64,000 bases of DNA from Wuchereria bancrofti (lineage: Eukaryota; Nematoda; Chromadorea; Rhabditida; Onchocercidae). Shown in pieces: positions 10,749 through 22,500 of this stretch. The stretch covers positions 5,270,495 through 5,334,494 of the forward strand of contig SSBO01000003.1 in assembly GCA_005281725.1 (NCBI GenBank). Direction: 5' to 3'. The notes beneath the pieces are model-generated. The model was not told where the DNA came from and searched no databases. It saw only the letters and a program-made list of their open reading frames with translations. How positions within the stretch are numbered: position 1 is the first letter of the stretch; each line of letters begins with the position of its first letter. Made by a program: the position numbers and the translations under genes.

Positions 10749-13700
10749 TTACTCCATCGAACATTTCTTCTTCTTCTTTTTGTGATCCCTTCCCTCATTT
10801 AAAATTGGAAGTGCTCCCTCAGAACATTCAAGCAAATTATCACCACTTTCTGTTATTTCTGAATCATTTTTCTTCATTAGTTTCTTCTTTTTCTTTGAAC
10901 TGCTTTCTCCATTCATTACTCCTAAACATGTAGTTCCTTTCTACAGAATCAGTATATACAACACAGGCTTTCTAAGACCATATAAATCCTTATCTGTGCT
11001 AAGTGATGATACTATAATAGAGCACGATTACTTTAACTTCACATATTACTATTGCATTTGATTAATTTCAATACTATTAGTAGCAGATGTGGAGGCTACT
11101 TATTTATCATTCGTCAAAAAACCAACTTAAATTACTTCTATTGTAGCACTGGTAAACAACAAAAAGCATCCACATAATTCATTAATAATCATAGAGATGA
11201 CTTAAAAAAATTTAAATAAGGTAAAAGTAACTACCGCTTTCTTCCCCGTGTCTGGACTCATCCCTTACGTCTGAACTTTCTTTTTTCTTTTTCTTCTTGT
11301 GCCCATTGTTTATGACGCTTTCATCATTATTTGTCTTTTGTCCACCGTCTGTGCCTTCTTCATGTAACACCAACTTCGGCCTCTTGATCTTCTGGAGGCA
11401 TTACAGTGTTCAATATAACGTACAGGTATATTAATAACTGTTTTCCTTGTAATAAACAGCTAATTTCAATTTGAATATTCCACGAAAAGAATCAAAACCA
11501 ACACTTTCTTTCAAATATTCTACACAAACAAATTTCAAAACAACAGCCATTGAAAACTTACAACTCGTAATTCTGCTTGAGAAATCAGATAAGAAATCAA
11601 AAAACGTAGAACAACAATGTCTCTATACCTCCTTAACAATTTCATCCTCTACTTTCATTGCATCGGCATCTGGTTTCGACCCTTGGGTTGTATCAAAATC
11701 TTCTTGCTGCTCCGCTGCTCTTTTAGCCCTTTTCGCTTCCTTTTTTCTCTTTTTCAAAATCTATAAATAAAGCAGAAATAAATTTTTACAAGTCAATTGC
11801 AAGAAAACCTGCTTCGATGGCTTTTCTGAACAACACCTTTTTACCAGCAAATGAACATGGCCCACCTTTACTTTTACGGTAGCTGCTTCTTCAATCGCTT
11901 CCTTCATTACATCTAAATTCTTTTTTGGAATTATACCACTTTCCAGAAATTTCAAACGATCTTCTACCTAAAGAAAATGAAACAAATAGCATAAAAAAAA
12001 ATGCTAGATATTATCTAAACAAACTGCCCATGAAAATACTACGCTAAACAAAAAGTTACAATTTCAAATCTTTGAAATATAATTATCATCACTATCATCG
12101 CCATGTCAAACCTGCTGTTTGAGATGTTCACCATATGTAGCCACTGGTACATCAGAGAAACAGTCAATACGAGAAGCCACTGTGCATTTATTTGCAAGAA
12201 AACGTGATATGCGACCCTTGTTTTTGGCAGATGCACGACCAATAAAAGAAGAATGAAAAAGGAGACCATATTTTGGTGTATTTGCTGCAACATATATATA
12301 TATATATAATCAGATATTTAAAAAGAAACAAAAACAAAATAGAGTTATGCAATTGCTATGAAGTAATGGCGAACCACGGACATTTTAAAAATCACTGCAG
12401 CTGAATAAAAGGAACATACATCTAGTTTTTAGTGCACGGAAAAGCGCTTTTTCAGCTCCAAGTATTTGCACAGTTGATGCTGGATATTTTGCTAAATTTG
12501 TTAAACTTCCTGCATGTGAAATCAGGCGGGCACCGACCTGAGAAATATCCATTAAAGCATCAAAGGGTAACTCAAATGATCCGAAATTTAAAACGCTGGT
12601 CCCGAAAATCCATATCAAGTTGAAAAAAAAAAAAAAAAAAAAAAGAAATTGATTATGTTCTATAATTTTGAAAAAAATAGAAACAGTGTTCTTTTTTTTT
12701 GTTTTTAGCGATATGCAATCCTCCCTCACCTAAAATTAATCGCCAAGTTTCATTACCTGTTCCCCAATTAATGCCGAAAGTGATGGCGCGCATGAATGCA
12801 TACGCTCTTTGACATATGTGTGAAGTTCCTGACGATAAACTGTTAGCTCATCAACACGCTTAGCAAAACGAAGAACATTAAATAAATCAAGGTCAGAAAT
12901 ATCCATTCCCATCGATGTTCGTGCAGCTTCCACTATTTCCACTACTTTATCATTATCTTCCAAAACTTCTGAAAAATTGAAAATTGCAAAAACCTTCCTA
13001 CAACACTGCTTATGAAATCTAAGTTTCTTTGAAGACTTCCATGTTAGGAGATTGAATGCTAACATTTCCTCCTAAAGCTACACTATGCTCAAGCTAGCAG
13101 TAAAATTATTGTAATTCGGACAGCGATGCTAAATTTTTGTGTGCATAAGCTCCCAATATTTACCACAAAACCAAACACTAAATTCAAGATTTGTTTCAAA
13201 ACACATATGCTATTGTTTGGAGTACCTAAGAAATGCATACCTTGTTGTAACTCGAGATTTTTCACAATCCCTATCGCTTTGGCCTAAGCAAAAGACACCA
13301 AAACTTTCAACCATCTTCACTAATTTCCCTTTCAGAAATGAAAACTGTTTCTTTTTGCTTTTTTTTCAGCAATACTCAAAATAATTTTGAGTCATTTGTA
13401 TTTCGGTAATACTTAGTTTTCTTCAATGACAATAAATTAGATAATGGTGGTCAAGTTTTCTTGATCTCCATTAAGTCAATCAGTTGATTCCGATTTCAAA
13501 ACATGAATGAATATAACCGAACACAAAAAGTAAAATACTGACAACGTATCACTTACAGACTGCTGTCTGAACCAGCTTTAAATTCAGGAATAAGAATAAA
13601 CCACAAACACCAACCGTTCAGTTTTCCAACCACCTCATCATCAAGATTCTTTCGATCCATTATAATGGATGCACACTTTATATAATTTAACTGATCAGGA

Positions 13701-14801
13701 ACCAATTTGAAAAGCTCGGGAAAATGATATGAATACCTAGAAAAGTTTACATGTTTCATTATTTCAAGCGAAACAGCTTACCCATAATAATTTATGCCAC
13801 ATTTGGTTAAGAAGTACTTCACAAAAACTAATCCTTCACTCGACTCACCATTCCCGAATCCTCATCCCGAAAAGATTAATATCCTTATCAAGTTGATCCA
13901 AGAGTGCAATTGATTGGATAACCATATTATCCACTCGATGTACATCAAATTTAACCTTCAAAACATTAGATATCAAAATCCATAGTTCCCTTTGACCAGA
14001 ATCTGTAGCGCAATATGAAATCAGCATTAAATGAAAATATTCCTTTTGAACCCAAAAATAAATTAAACAATATACACTAATGCATACCTTTTTCCGCGAA
14101 TAACCATGACCGAGTGAAAGCTGAGCCTTTGAAAGCGAATGATGAGGTAAGTCCTTGACAAGATGTTCGAAATGTATGCGTATACCACGCATAAGTTCTG
14201 GCACGACTCCAGAAATCTGACACTTTATGCCAGTAATTTGTTCGCTTATGGCACTAGCCAATCTCGAATCACCAACAGCAAGTGTAACCACCTTCTTTTT
14301 TTTCCTTGGCAAATTTGCTTCCAGAAAATTAAGCAAATCTGGATGCAAATGACCTAAAAAAGATGCTATATATGCTTTTTCTGCAACTCCAACAACAAAA
14401 ATGAGTTTGAAAAAAATGATTAAAGAAAAATTACAACATGGATGTCGAAGAAAGATAAGTTACCTTCCGATAAGCTATTACAGTTTTCCAGTGCAGATTC
14501 AGTATTTTTAAAAGGCTCGAAAGCTCCTACTTTAACAATTGAACGAAACCGCTGTAAATCAGCGATAGACTCTTCCACCTAAATTGTTGTTTTATATTGG
14601 CAAACAGAATGAAAAGAATAATAAAATTGAGAAAAGGATTAACAAAAGCTTAAAAAGATGGAAACTACAAAATACGTTCCATTTGGAAACAAAAATGAGA
14701 ACCTGAGGAATACTCGTTCCAATATCTTCAAATTCCGCAACACGGAATAATACATATCCTACAGCATGCTCATACAATACGCATTGCGGAACATCCCCCA
14801 T
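10749..14801 (-). CDS. NOP56: NOP56, core protein of box C/D snoRNPs
   Basis: Nucleolar protein of the box C/D complex (with NOP58, fibrillarin and the 15.5K/SNU13 protein) that directs 2'-O-methylation and pre-rRNA processing. Twelve minus-strand exons: 14801-14703, 14578-14464, 14353-14088, 13955-13849, 13736-13615, 12968-12757, 12537-12420, 12284-12112, 11967-11866, 11760-11629, 11391-11235, 10921-10749. They join to 591 residues (human 594). The N-terminal domain starts [20 protein letters not shown]. The central region has GHGYSRKK, the [20 protein letters not shown] helix and WYSYHFPEL. The Nop RNA-binding domain (about 286-405) contains [42 protein letters not shown] and [16 protein letters not shown] lysine-rich low-complexity tail (about 440-591) is typical of NOP56/58. 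NOP58 is excluded because the order and wording of these motifs match NOP56. Acceptor-like TTCTTTTAG at 14837-14838, 35 bases before the ATG, may be a spliced-leader site. Confidence 0.95.
12291..12309. repeat. Short AT dinucleotide run in a NOP56 intron
   Basis: About nine alternating AT units directly upstream of NOP56 exon 8 on the transcribed strand. This is a simple microsatellite beside a splice acceptor. Confidence 0.7.
12622..12644. repeat. Poly(A)/poly(T) tract in a NOP56 intron
   Basis: A run of about 23 A on the plus strand lies inside the NOP56 intron between exons 6 and 7; on the transcribed strand it is poly(T). Its length is likely to vary between individuals or assemblies. 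Confidence 0.8.
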
Positions 14802-16366
14802 ATTTCGAAGAAAACTGACTAATCAGTATGTAGAAACTAAAAGAAACCCAAATAGCACTAATTTACAGGATATTTAAAATATCCAAATCATTTAAAATTT
14901 ATTCTCCTTCTTACTTCTCCACATTCTGCCCCATCCTCATCCCAGTGCATCATTTTGCATCTACAAACAGCTCTCCCTCACCTTTCAGTCTAAAGTTACG
15001 TCCACACTCAACGACACTCATTAACCATACACTCCCACGCACACACCACTACACTAACCTACCCACACGAAGAAAAACCGAAATACGCCCACTCTATCCA
15101 TCACTATCCTGGGCCATCAAACCTGTCACTATGCAACAATATCTTCCCACTCCACGTATTTGTAAGTTTAGTTAACTGTGAAAACGAGAAGTACTCATTA
15201 CTGACATCTGCAGCCGCATTGCACGATGCTTCCTCTTTCCTACACTTCATCTTGCCAAAGTTTCTTCACTGAGTGATGACCGAAGTGATTAAAAATATCG
15301 CAAAGAATACATTTACTTCCTTCCTTGACACTACTAAACTAACAGTTTTCGGTATGACCTGTACGACATGCGGGGATACTTGTCATCAGCAAACGAATTT
15401 GTCAACACGTGCACTTTCCATCTCTTCCTGAGTACTTTAAAGCCTTTTTGCTAACATTCAAATATTCATAGGTGTCAGCAATGACTACAACCTGTAACTT
15501 AACATATCGATCACAACCTCATCCTGTACATCCAATCGGGAACCCGTACAGTCCTGTAGGTATGTACTGTTTTCTAATGGTGATTAGGAAACACTGTATA
15601 ATTATGTAGTAATTTAAAATTACTACTCATGTGGAACGGTTACATCTTCTGAGACATATTTAGCCATTCGGAAAAAAGTCGATTGTGGGTGTCAGCATCA
15701 AAAATTTGGGATTATTTCTTCCCAGTCTTTGGCTTCACTGAAAAGTTTGACTAGCTACGAGTCCAGCTCTTCTCAGGAAATTACGAGGAACATCAGAAAT
15801 GCGGGAGTAAAGAAAATCTGTAGTGGAATCATTATCTAAACATCTATCCCTTCCGGCTTTTGAATAATGAGAAAAACACCAACCATAAAAAAGTGATAAA
15901 GCGCTGCAGAATATTAGAAAAATACGATTGCAACAGAGTATGAGAATTTATTTAAAGTATGTTGAAGCTCACCTATTATTCATAACAATAATATCTAAAC
16001 CCATTCGAAATTAAAATTAAGACTCGGATTTAAGGTCTTCGATTATATACAGAAGTAGTGTAAGAGAATAATAAAGCTGATTACCGATTCACGAAAAGCA
16101 AGAGTCAAAAATAGGAAAGACAACGAAAATTACACTGGATTGGCATTCTGTAGCCGGATATTTCTTATATGTAGACGTATGAAAATTAAAACAAGGGAAT
16201 TTTCAAAAAAAAAATTTTTTGGTCAACAGATGAATGCTTTTTTAGTGTTTTATGGCTATAATTTTTGTACTTTTTTTAAAATTCTAAAAATCAGTACTCT
16301 GTGTAAAATTATCCGAATTTAAAGGTTGTGAATCACAAATATAATATACATAAAATTAATATAAAA
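14802..16366. other. NOP56 upstream region and intergenic DNA
   Basis: A patch at about 14900-15160 is rich in C and A on the plus strand, hence G/T-rich in the sense direction of NOP56, and probably holds its promoter. It includes GGGATGAGGATGGGG on the minus strand (14929-14943). A 76-codon plus-strand frame in the same patch has no domain and is explained by the base skew. The rest, to 16366, is AT-rich downstream DNA of the transporter gene. Confidence 0.5.
14929..14943 (-). promoter_or_regulatory. G-rich element upstream of NOP56
   Basis: GGGATGAGGATGGGG on the minus strand, starting about 142 bases upstream of the NOP56 ATG. Twelve of 13 bases match an element about 162 bases upstream of the cct-1 ATG in the same orientation relative to the gene. 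A role in transcription is inference. Confidence 0.4.
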
Positions 16367-19137
16367 TTAATCTGCATCTTCCAATAATGCCTCACGCTCC
16401 ATTACATCCTTCTGATGATTCAACCGAACATAATAGAAGTATTGCATAACCACAAAGATATCGATTATACAACAACCTAAACTACCTGCCAACCACGGTA
16501 AATGACGCAAAATATAATGCCAATTAGTTGCTTCCAATAAAACCTAAAATTCATGAAAATTTGCAAATAAACTATTAAAGAACAAAGGATAAAACGTTGC
16601 TTCTTGCCCCTATCTCTCCATTCTGCTTCTGGAGGGAAGTTGTAATTCGTGGCACATGAAAAGGGACAGTTGTAAGAATACCATTAGATCAGTGTAAGAC
16701 CCGGTTCTCGATATTCATAACAGAATGAAGTTTTTTAATTTCTTAGGTACTAATCTACTAACTATAATGCTTCCATGACTGCATTTCTGCTTCTAATTAT
16801 TTAATGTTTCAAACTTGACCATGGAAGTTTCACGAGGAAAACTCACAGATAATCCATATGTAGCATTTGCAGCTATAATTATGTAGAACATAATCAACGA
16901 CAGACCTGAAAAAAGCAAATCTTGTATTTCGCACTCAAATTTCTATTTCGAAATAAACTTCTAAATATGGAGATCGCAGCTAATTTATAATATGATTTAT
17001 AGAGGTTGAACTTTATGCTGCTAAAGCACAGAAAACCTTATATAAGGTTTCATTGCTTTCCAATAACAATAGAATAAACTAAAATGTGAAATAATGCTTA
17101 GCATCAGAAAACAGCATATTAGTCGCTGGAAAATTCTGTTTAATTAACCCTTCTATTCAGGGTAAAATAAGGACTCTCCCCCTTTTGCAAAAAGCGCATA
17201 TCTTAAATTTTTGGCGCTAAACCAACTTAAGTACATGAGGAAGGTAAATTAATATTGTTGCTATGACATAATACCTTCACAAGATTGACGGTAATAATTT
17301 TTTAGTAGCTGTGGAATTCGACCGGCAAAATAACACGTTGCAGCTACAGAACCAATTATATAGCCGAGCTACAAAACAAGGCAATTTCTTATACGAAAAT
17401 AAATAATCTCTTCTTTTTTGCCAATAGAAAAATGTATAAATCTTAAATTTTCAACTCCAGGTTTTTTAAAACACAAAAGATTAGCAAATGAAATTGTACC
17501 AACCAAATCGTAGTAGCCGTAAAAAAATGGTGGCCCACCAAGTGGTTCAGCAGAAAGTAATTTTCTTCTCCCAAATGACATTTCGTAAGCTTGATAATCA
17601 AATTTATTCGATATATATCCACTTGAAACTAATGTTCCACCCATGAATAATCCAATAAAAATGCCAGGTATTATTGCTGTTGGACTTGTTATTGGATTAC
17701 TTCGTGCCGAAACTGATAATCATTTCGTATAAATTAGGCTAACATCAACAAAAATAAGGCAAAAAGCAAAAAAAAGTCTAAATTCTTCACACAACCAAAC
17801 TACTAAAGGCGATCTAACCGCAAGTGATTTAAGCTGCACTGTCAATAAGAAACTGGTCCTACTAAAATTTGGTTTTTAGCAATTCTAAAAGAATAAATAG
17901 CTCTTCAACGGTATTTCCCATCCAGTGAAAGATATGAAAAAGGAAAAAAATTAAGGATTGAAAACATTCAAGAGATACCTCGCAGTCGATATGAATAAAT
18001 GTGACTATAATAAAAAAACTGACTGAGAATAACCATATCCTAAAAATACGCATGAAAATAAAAGATAAAGCGATAATTTCTCAAGAACAGGTATAGTACA
18101 TCATAATCTTTGAAGTTGCACACCTGCAAAATGTAGTAAACACCGATAACTTTTTGAAGAGGCTGTTGATCTGTAAGTAATGCTCCAGCGGTATTGCATG
18201 AATCACCAACAATCCTAAAAATTAAGAAATGAAACAAGATAAGATAATTTAAACACCTATCTGGAAAATGTCAGCCCAAGCTCTTCAGCCTATGTTATTC
18301 ATCGATTAGTTTTGCAATAAACAAATGATATTGGTAAAAGACACTAAATTAAAAGAACAACGTAAATCAATGGAAAAATTGTTTTGTAGCACTCGCTAAA
18401 ACATATCAATGAATTCATGCAGTCGAAACTGGATTGTTGCAATTGGAATGTTAAATTTCTATAAACAATACATGTTGATTTAGAATAGATACCAAAAAAG
18501 TATAAAATATATGGAAAGACCATCGCATCGCTTGATACGATAATTATGTAAAAGCTGTGGAATTATCGGTAGAAGCCAGAGAAATAATGATATAAAGCCG
18601 ATGATAAAGCCAATTAATTTTATATTCGTGTCGACACAATCTCCAAAAATCTGAAATCAGTGCTAAATTCTACGCAAAGCAGATAAGCATTCTTCTTTGT
18701 TATTTATTTCATATCCCTCGTGAGATTTAGTAAATGTGTCCAATCTGGAAATTAAGCTTTTACTTTCAAAATCGTTTTGGACATATAGTTAGGAACTACT
18801 TGAAGCATTTCTCTCCTCTGCATAATTATTTTCAGGTGTTGATAAAAACTGTTCCAATTTTAAGTTTTTTTTCTTAAGTTTTCGAGTCCGATCTTTATTT
18901 AAAAGTTTCCGACAAAAAATACATCGAATAAGCTATAAGCTACTAAATGAAATTGCACTAAATGCACTAAACTAAATGAAGCTAACTGAAATTGCAATAT
19001 AAGAAGAGCATTACATCCAGCACCCATCTGATCCCATCCGTACAATTCGGCAACTTATGGAACTCGCCATCATTGGATGCCATGCCATACAAGTGAGCAT
19101 CGCGTTTCGGTATCATGCGGAACAACAATAACGTCAT
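16367..19137 (-). CDS. laat-1: PQ-loop lysosomal amino acid transporter, LAAT-1/SLC66A1 type
   Basis: Seven-helix PQ-loop transporter; LAAT-1/PQLC2 exports lysine and arginine from lysosomes. Eight minus-strand exons: 19137-19015, 18650-18493, 18214-18124, 18039-17979, 17712-17504, 17368-17275, 16905-16847, 16543-16367, giving 323 residues in one frame. An N-terminal luminal stretch with NCT (a possible glycosylation site) precedes the first PQ loop, [12 protein letters not shown] (P-Q near 71-72), followed by [12 protein letters not shown]. The second PQ loop, [19 protein letters not shown], lies near 233. The central loop is long (about 144-205). The tail reads [17 protein letters not shown] fits the acidic dileucine lysosomal-sorting motif [DE]xxxL[LI], as expected for this family. 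Two in-frame ATGs exist (19137-19135 and 19116-19114); I chose the first. The gene is divergent from cct-1 with 399 bases between start codons. Substrate is inferred from the family. Confidence 0.88.
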
Positions 19138-19536
19138 CGTGTCACATCTCAAGATTCTCGAAAATAACGAATAAGTGAACTAAAAGAAGACAGCAATGGA
19201 GTAATTAACAATCACTGATAGCGCTTATCTGACGGTAAGGATGCAAAAACGACCAACAATTAATTACTCCAAGAAATCCGACAATAATACTCGAATTGGA
19301 ATGGAAGGCAGACTTTTCATAGCGAGCACTTGGTTGGATCGTAGTGCTATGTGACACCCGGATGGAATGAATATGGGGTGAGGATGGTTTGGGGTGTTTT
19401 GGGTTGGTCAGTGGTGTTTTGTCCTCGGGGTAATGGCTAAGAGACATGACTGAGTATAAGTGGAGGATTGACAACATTTTCTCCTTGTTAATATTTATCA
19501 TTTAACTTACTGAGTTATATTGTTTGTTCAGGAAAG
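19138..19536. promoter_or_regulatory. Shared upstream region of laat-1 and cct-1
   Basis: The 399 bases between two divergent start codons must hold control sequences for both genes. The stretch 19360-19430 is G/T-rich in the cct-1 sense direction and contains GGGGTGAGGATGG at 19375-19387. On the minus strand a minimal start-stop ATGTGA (19142-19147) sits directly before the laat-1 ATG. No clear TATA box was seen. Confidence 0.5.
19530..19531 (+). promoter_or_regulatory. Candidate spliced-leader acceptor of cct-1
   Basis: T-rich TTGTTTGTTCAG ends at 19531, five bases before the cct-1 ATG. No upstream cis exon is evident, so this looks like a trans-splice acceptor of an outron. It is inferred from position and sequence only. 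Confidence 0.6.
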
Positions 19537-22500
19537 ATGGCATCTGGTGGCGAAAGACTTCTTGCTGTTACGGGCAAACGCACTTCGGGTCAGTCCGTCA
19601 GAACACAAAATGGTATTATAACACGTTTTTCTTTGCATATTATATTTATGCACTCTGATTCCCGTATTAACTTTTCGTGTTAACCTCTGTGGATGATTAT
19701 GTGTGCATGCAGTTCGATCTTCTGGATAAACCCAAATTTAATAAAAAACTTGGCAGGAACTTCATTTTAATCTTTACAGTGTCTCAATTTCAGTTATGGC
19801 TGCATCGGCGATAGCTAATATTGTCAAGTCTTCACTTGGACCAGTTGGGCTTGACAAAATGCTTGTGGATGATGTCGGAGTAGGTTACATACATACAAAT
19901 GTCTGCAAAACATAAAACCTAATGCGACTAAACCAAACATTTTTCCTTTTTATTATAATGGTCATACAACATTATATTTGTGCACCCTGATTGGAGTGAT
20001 ACTGTAGCATTGTATGTGTTTTTATATACTTACAATACTTAGACGAAAAGTTGAAAATAGATTTTAATTGTAAGGAAATAGTTTTGAGAATGAGATTAAG
20101 AATCACATTTTGAGAATCCATGCAGCACTATTTGCAGTGAAATTTCCGAAGTATTTTGTATTTTTATTCCAGGATGCAGTAGTGACAAACGATGGTGCGA
20201 CAATTCTTAAACAAATAGAAGTTGAACATCCAGCTGCGAAGGTTCTTGTCGAATTGGCTCAATTACAAGATGAGGAGGTATTCGATTGCACATTGTTTTC
20301 TTCTTTTTGTAAATTGTTTGCGGGATATCCGGACTTGTAATATTCTGAATTAATTCTTCCCAGTTCATTCGGTTTTCTGTGGATATTTTCAATTAGAATT
20401 GTTTTACGCAACAGTTTTAAATAGATTTCATTCAAGGTTGGCGATGGAACAACATCGGTAGTTATTGTGGCGGCAGAGTTACTCAAGTCTGCTGATGAAT
20501 TAGTTAAACAGCAAGTTCATCCTACGACTGTTATTAACGGTTATCGGTTAGCTTGTAAAGAGTCTGTGCGTTACATGCAGGTAGATGTTCTGTGATTCTA
20601 AAAATTCACTGATTTTTATTTATTCACTTATTTCATGGTTTTAATCATGTGTATCTCTTATGCACTAGTTCAAACATCAAAAATTGTTTGTATTCGGAAA
20701 ATTAGACTACCACTTTATATTTTCATCAATATTAGTGTTTCAGCACTGTACTCTCACACAGCGACATAGGTGCTGCAGTCGAAAATTAGTGGTAATTGGT
20801 AGTGCAAAGAGAAATTTCATATTTAAGCTGTGGACGTTTTATGAGTGAGCAAAAACGTGCAGCGGTCATGTGTTAATTAGTCGTGATAGTATTCTATGCT
20901 TATGATTTTTTTCTTCAGGACAATTTGTCATTTGGATCACAGGAGTTGGGTCGACATTCGATTACTGAAGCTGCGAAGACAGCGATGTCTTCAAAAGTCA
21001 TCGGACCGTATGTTTTCTTTTTTTTAATCCGGAATGTTCAAAGATTTGAAGTGGAGCGGTTTGGTTGAAGTCTGCATATTATAGAGTTATTTGACTTGCA
21101 TATTTTCATTTCCTTTTTTAAAGCACTAATTACTTGATATATCATTTTGATAACATCTTAGGATTTAGGACCTTATTACCAAACTGCTTCACGGTTTTTT
21201 CATCTTTCCCTGTTTCTTGGAAACAATGCATATATATTCTCATAACTCTTCCTCTGATAAATTTTTCGGTACTTTGAAAAATATGCATTTTTTTTCAGAG
21301 ATGCTGAATTTTTTGCTGATATGGTTGTTGAAGCGGCAGAACTAGTCAAGATAACTGATGTCCAGGGTAAAATTACATACCCAATCAAGGCTGTCAATGT
21401 ACTGAAAGCTCACGGGAAATCAGTACGTGAAAGTTTTCTGATTAAGGGCTATGCGCTCAACTGTACTGTTGCTAGTCAAGGTAATTTTCATGTTGAGTGT
21501 TACTTGCTTCATACTTCGAAATGACACAGCTGTTTACTCTCTTAATCTGTTATGCTAGTTTTTTTTTGTAAATTTTTGCAGCTGTCATCATGTTCAGTTT
21601 AGGCATTATTAAATTCTATAGTGCAAACAAATTTACGTTCAAATTGTTCCCGATTTATCCTTCACTTGTGTTATTCTCTTGCTGAGAAACTTCATCACTC
21701 TGATTAATTTCATTTGGTAATTTGATTATGATTCTCATGTATTAACGTTTAGCTATGCCACGCATTATTCAAAATGCGAAGATTGCGTGTTTGGACTTTT
21801 CGCTTCAGAAGGTCAAAATGCATCTTGGAATATCGGTGATAGTTGAAGACCCAGTAAAACTTGAAGCATTTCGTCGTGAGTAAGTTCTCTTTTTTTTGTT
21901 TTTGTATTTTTTACAGATAATATTTCTTTACCATACATTCTTAAGAATTATTTCTAAAGATTTCTTTTAAGTTTGTGTAAGTTTAAATCGTGGAATTCAA
22001 AAGAAAACACATGCATTACCTACTTCTGCTTCGCCTTTAGGATTGGTAACGTTTTTGTTTTGTTTTTTGTTTTTAAGAAGTGTTTGATTGCAGAGAATAT
22101 GAAATAACGAAACGACGGATTGAAAAAATTTTGAAAGCTGGAGCCAATGTAGTACTGACTACAGGTGGAATTGATGATCTCTGCTTGAAGCAGTTTGTGG
22201 AAGCAGATGCAATGGCAGTTCGACGATGCAAAAAGATTGACTTGAAACGAATTGCTAAAGCAACAGGAGGTAGCAATTTGTCTAAACTTCTTCTTGGTTG
22301 ATATGTAGTACTGAGTCACGGTTGAAGTATTACGTCCAGCTTTGAAATACTTTTTTTTAATTTTGTTGGAGAAGGGAACCAGGAAATTTTATTTTCCATA
22401 AACCACTTTCACTGTCGTGGTGATTAATGAGGTATGTATATGAATGGGACAGAAATTTCCTCTGATTCTAGATCTCATCTATTTCAGGCATCGTTCGCAA

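Noticed and set aside
10922..14702. Intronic box C/D snoRNAs in NOP56, as in vertebrate NOP56
   Set aside because: One intron (11968-12111) has GTGATGA, a box C-like sequence on the sense strand, but no CTGA box D or terminal stem follows. Reading most of the other introns for TGATGA with CTGA gave no pair.
14945..15175. 76-codon plus-strand frame rich in Pro, Thr and His
   Set aside because: It coincides with the C/A-skewed NOP56 upstream region and has no recognisable homology or splice partners.
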